In this document: in pieces, positions 62,273 through 64,000 of the stretch
Numbering within the stretch: the stretch's first letter is position 1
Layout of the letters: each line of letters opens with the position of its first letter
From: JAEUIG01 sp046349775
Lineage (GTDB): Bacteria > Planctomycetota > Planctomycetia > Planctomycetales > Planctomycetaceae
Length of the DNA: 64,000 nt
Direction of reading: 5' to 3'
Assembly: GCA_046349775.1 (NCBI GenBank)
Contig: JAXMBS010000012.1
Coordinates: 1-64,000 of the forward strand
Notes under the pieces: model-generated
What the model saw: the letters and a program-made list of their open reading frames with translations, nothing else
The model's database searches: none
What the model was told of the DNA's origin: nothing
Made by a program: the position numbers and the translations under genes

Positions 62273-63445
62273 ATGCGCTCTGCCCACGTGCTATTGCTGG
62301 CGACATTATTCGCCTTATCGATCGCATGGCTCGCGACAGCCGAACCGGAGAATCCGCCGGCGGCGTTCTCCCTGTGCGAGGATGGCCCGCTCCGCTGGCA
62401 CAAAGGCAATATGCACACCCACTCCTACTGGAGCGACGGCGGGGATTTCCTCGAATCGATCGCGCTCTGGTATCGCGAGCACGGTTACGACTTTCTCGTC
62501 TTCACGGACCACAACGTCCTGGCCGATTCGGAGCGGTGGCTCGACATTGCCAAGGCGAAAAAGGGCCAGGCTTCGTATGACGGGCTGGTCGCGAAGTTCC
62601 CGGACTGGATCGACCGCCGCGAGACGGACGGCAATCTCGAAGTGCGGCTGCGGACGTTTCGCGAAGTCGCCGACCGGTTCAACGAGCCCGGCCAGTTCCT
62701 GCTCATCCAGGGGAAGATCACCGTGCGCCGACGCTCGTGCACCTCAATCATCCCAACTACACCTATGGCGTTACGGCCGAAGAATTGATGCGGGTCGTCG
62801 GAGAGAATTTCTTCGAGGTTTACAACGGTAGCCCGACTGTCGCTAACTGCGGCGATGTGCACCACGTGGACACCGATCACATCTGGGACGTCGTCCTCAC
62901 GTTCCGGATCTCCAACCTCAAGCTGCCGCTGATGTACGGCCTCGCCTGCGACGACAGCCACGACTATCACGATCTCCCGAATCGGGAAGCCAATCCCGGC
63001 CGCGGCTGGGTTGAGGTCCTCGCCAGCGAGCTGACGCCGGAAGCACTTCTGGCGGCCCTGGAAACCGGCCGGTTCTATGCGTCGAGCGGCGTGCGGATCG
63101 CCGAAGTCTCAGCGAACTCGAGGTTCTGTCGGTCGTCGTCGCGGCGGAGCCCGGCGTGGAATACGCGATCGATTTCATCGGCACGCGCGCCCGGCTTCGA
63201 CGCCGCCGCCAGGCGTGGTCGGCAATGACGGCCGGCCGATTCACGACACGCCGCTACAGCCACGATATCGGAGCCGTGCTCCGCTCTTCATTTCATGGAA
63301 ACTCTGCCGAGTATCGTTTCACCGGCGATGAGCTGTACGTCCGCGCTCGCGTCACGTCGTCGCGGCCGCACCCGAATCCTCGGAGCGAAGGGAATTCGAG
63401 CGGGCCTGGTACCAACCGGTTCGCGGGCCGGCCGACGGTGGGTGA
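62273..63445 (+). CDS. Exported PHP-domain metallohydrolase (frameshifted)
   Basis: About 390 residues. ATG at 62273 (a GTG lies two codons earlier): MRSAHVLLLATLFALSIAWL is a signal peptide. PHP motifs: LRWHKGNMHTHSYWSDGGDF (H-x-H), YDFLVFTDHNVL (D-H), IHLNHPNYTYG-type segment after a frame change near 62725, and YGLACDDSHDYHDL (D-x-H). The C-terminal part LLAALETGRFYASSGVRIAE is typical of secreted PHP proteins. Frame changes also at about 63110 and 63385, with an end EFERAWYQPVRGPADG and stop at 63445. It is a metal-dependent phosphoesterase-like protein, periplasmic, with unknown substrate. Confidence 0.85.
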
Positions 63446-63559
63446 CGCTTTCAATCCGCCCACGCATATGCAATTGTTCCACACGGGCTCGCGCAGCACG
63501 ACCAGGTCCTGTTGGTTCTTTTCGTCAGTGGGATCGCCGGTCGCGGCGACATCAGCACT

Positions 63560-64000
63560 TCTGCGCTTCCGAGTTGGTTGCTGTGGAGCATTCTCGTGCC
63601 ACGGTCTACCTCGCCGCAAACACCGGGATTCACAAGTTGGGTCGGCTATGGCAGATGCCGGACGGCGAATTGATGCTCAGCTTCACGCAGGCGACCGGGC
63701 CCATCGCCGGGCGGCGCTTTACCCGCAGCCTGTTCGCGACCGGCTGAATTGGCCTTGGGGGCCCAGAGAGTATGAGAATTATGACATGACCGGCCTGGAC
63801 CCGGAACGTCGCGCGGTCAACCGACCGCGGCGCTTACGTGGCTGATGGTCAGCGCCCGATCCTTTTCGAACCTGCATGAACGGCGTCACCGGCGAGTCCA
63901 GGAACGGCAGCGCACCGGACGGAACGGTGTGCGGGGTCAATGGATTCTCACTGACGTACGCTCCGCAACGGCCGCGCGCAACGGATTTCTGGAGCGATCC
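63560..64000 (+). CDS. Partial gene at the right edge, possibly sialidase-like (frameshifted)
   Basis: Protein-like text starts near 63585: TVYLAANTGIHKLGRLWQMP then DGELMLSFTQATGPIAG, then after a shift REYENYDMTGLD, then around 63875 MNGVTGESRNGSAPDGTVCG and NGFSLTYAPQRPRATDFWSD to the edge. The pattern of short strands with a WQMPDGELMLSF-type strand resembles secreted sialidase/BNR proteins, common in planctomycetes, but I see no complete Asp box. The start is not defined; 115 bases between 63446 and 63560 show nothing clear. Confidence 0.35.

Overview
The window looks like a chromosomal segment of a high-GC planctomycete (Planctomycetota, probably Planctomycetaceae-like). The signs are two DUF1559 pseudopilin-like proteins, a DUF1080 protein, a secreted two-BON-domain protein with a Trp/Tyr-rich tail, a c-type-heme sensor kinase, a Bat-like VWA operon ending in a giant Ser/Gly/Asn/Gln-rich membrane protein, an mraZ with no rsmH beside it, two PPi-type phosphofructokinases, and a CitG-like protein near a PTPS/QueD-like protein. 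No phage, plasmid, CRISPR or rRNA was seen; one tRNA-Met (CAT) is present.

Layout. 1-9.7 kb: end of a DUF1080 gene, heme-containing histidine kinase, APC permease, DedA protein, receiver-HATPase regulator, secreted zinc metallopeptidase, tsaE, His-rich membrane protein, SDR. 9.9-16.7 kb: BON protein, secreted protein, bidirectional terminator, di-heme peroxidase, three related small secreted proteins with a shared leader, a HigBA-type toxin-antitoxin pair with a palindromic operator, tRNA-Met. 17-27 kb: alaS, two DUF1559 pseudopilins, a three-gene minus-strand cluster ending in a divergent actin-like ATPase, a second receiver-HATPase protein, a prepilin peptidase. 27-31 kb: chromate transporter, PPi-phosphofructokinase, DUF1355 amidotransferase-like gene. 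31-45 kb: BatA-type VWA gene, IS200/Y1 remnant between two copies of a ~180 bp repeat, second BatA-type gene, third VWA gene, RAYT transposase with REP hairpins, giant membrane protein. 45-54 kb: cyclophilin, M42 peptidase, DUF5009 membrane protein, unknown protein, zinc-ribbon coiled-coil protein, rpoD, dnaG. 54-64 kb: second phosphofructokinase, zinc-finger/ankyrin protein, mraZ, QueD-like protein, CitG-like protein, CoA-binding protein, zinc-ribbon/RDD membrane protein, PHP-domain protein, and a partial gene at the edge.

Two things run through the window. (1) Many genes, including the essential rpoD and tsaE, are broken by single-base indels while long neighbours (alaS, dnaG, two VWA genes) are intact; this points to sequencing or assembly errors, and I annotate such genes as one CDS spanning the frames. 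(2) At least a dozen loci carry unusual elements built from degenerate 7-base or 9-base words, mostly in inverted arms. They sit between genes, beside start codons, at gene ends and once in frame inside the chromate transporter. These elements, and the actin-like cluster at 21.9-24.7 kb, are the best candidates for something undescribed.
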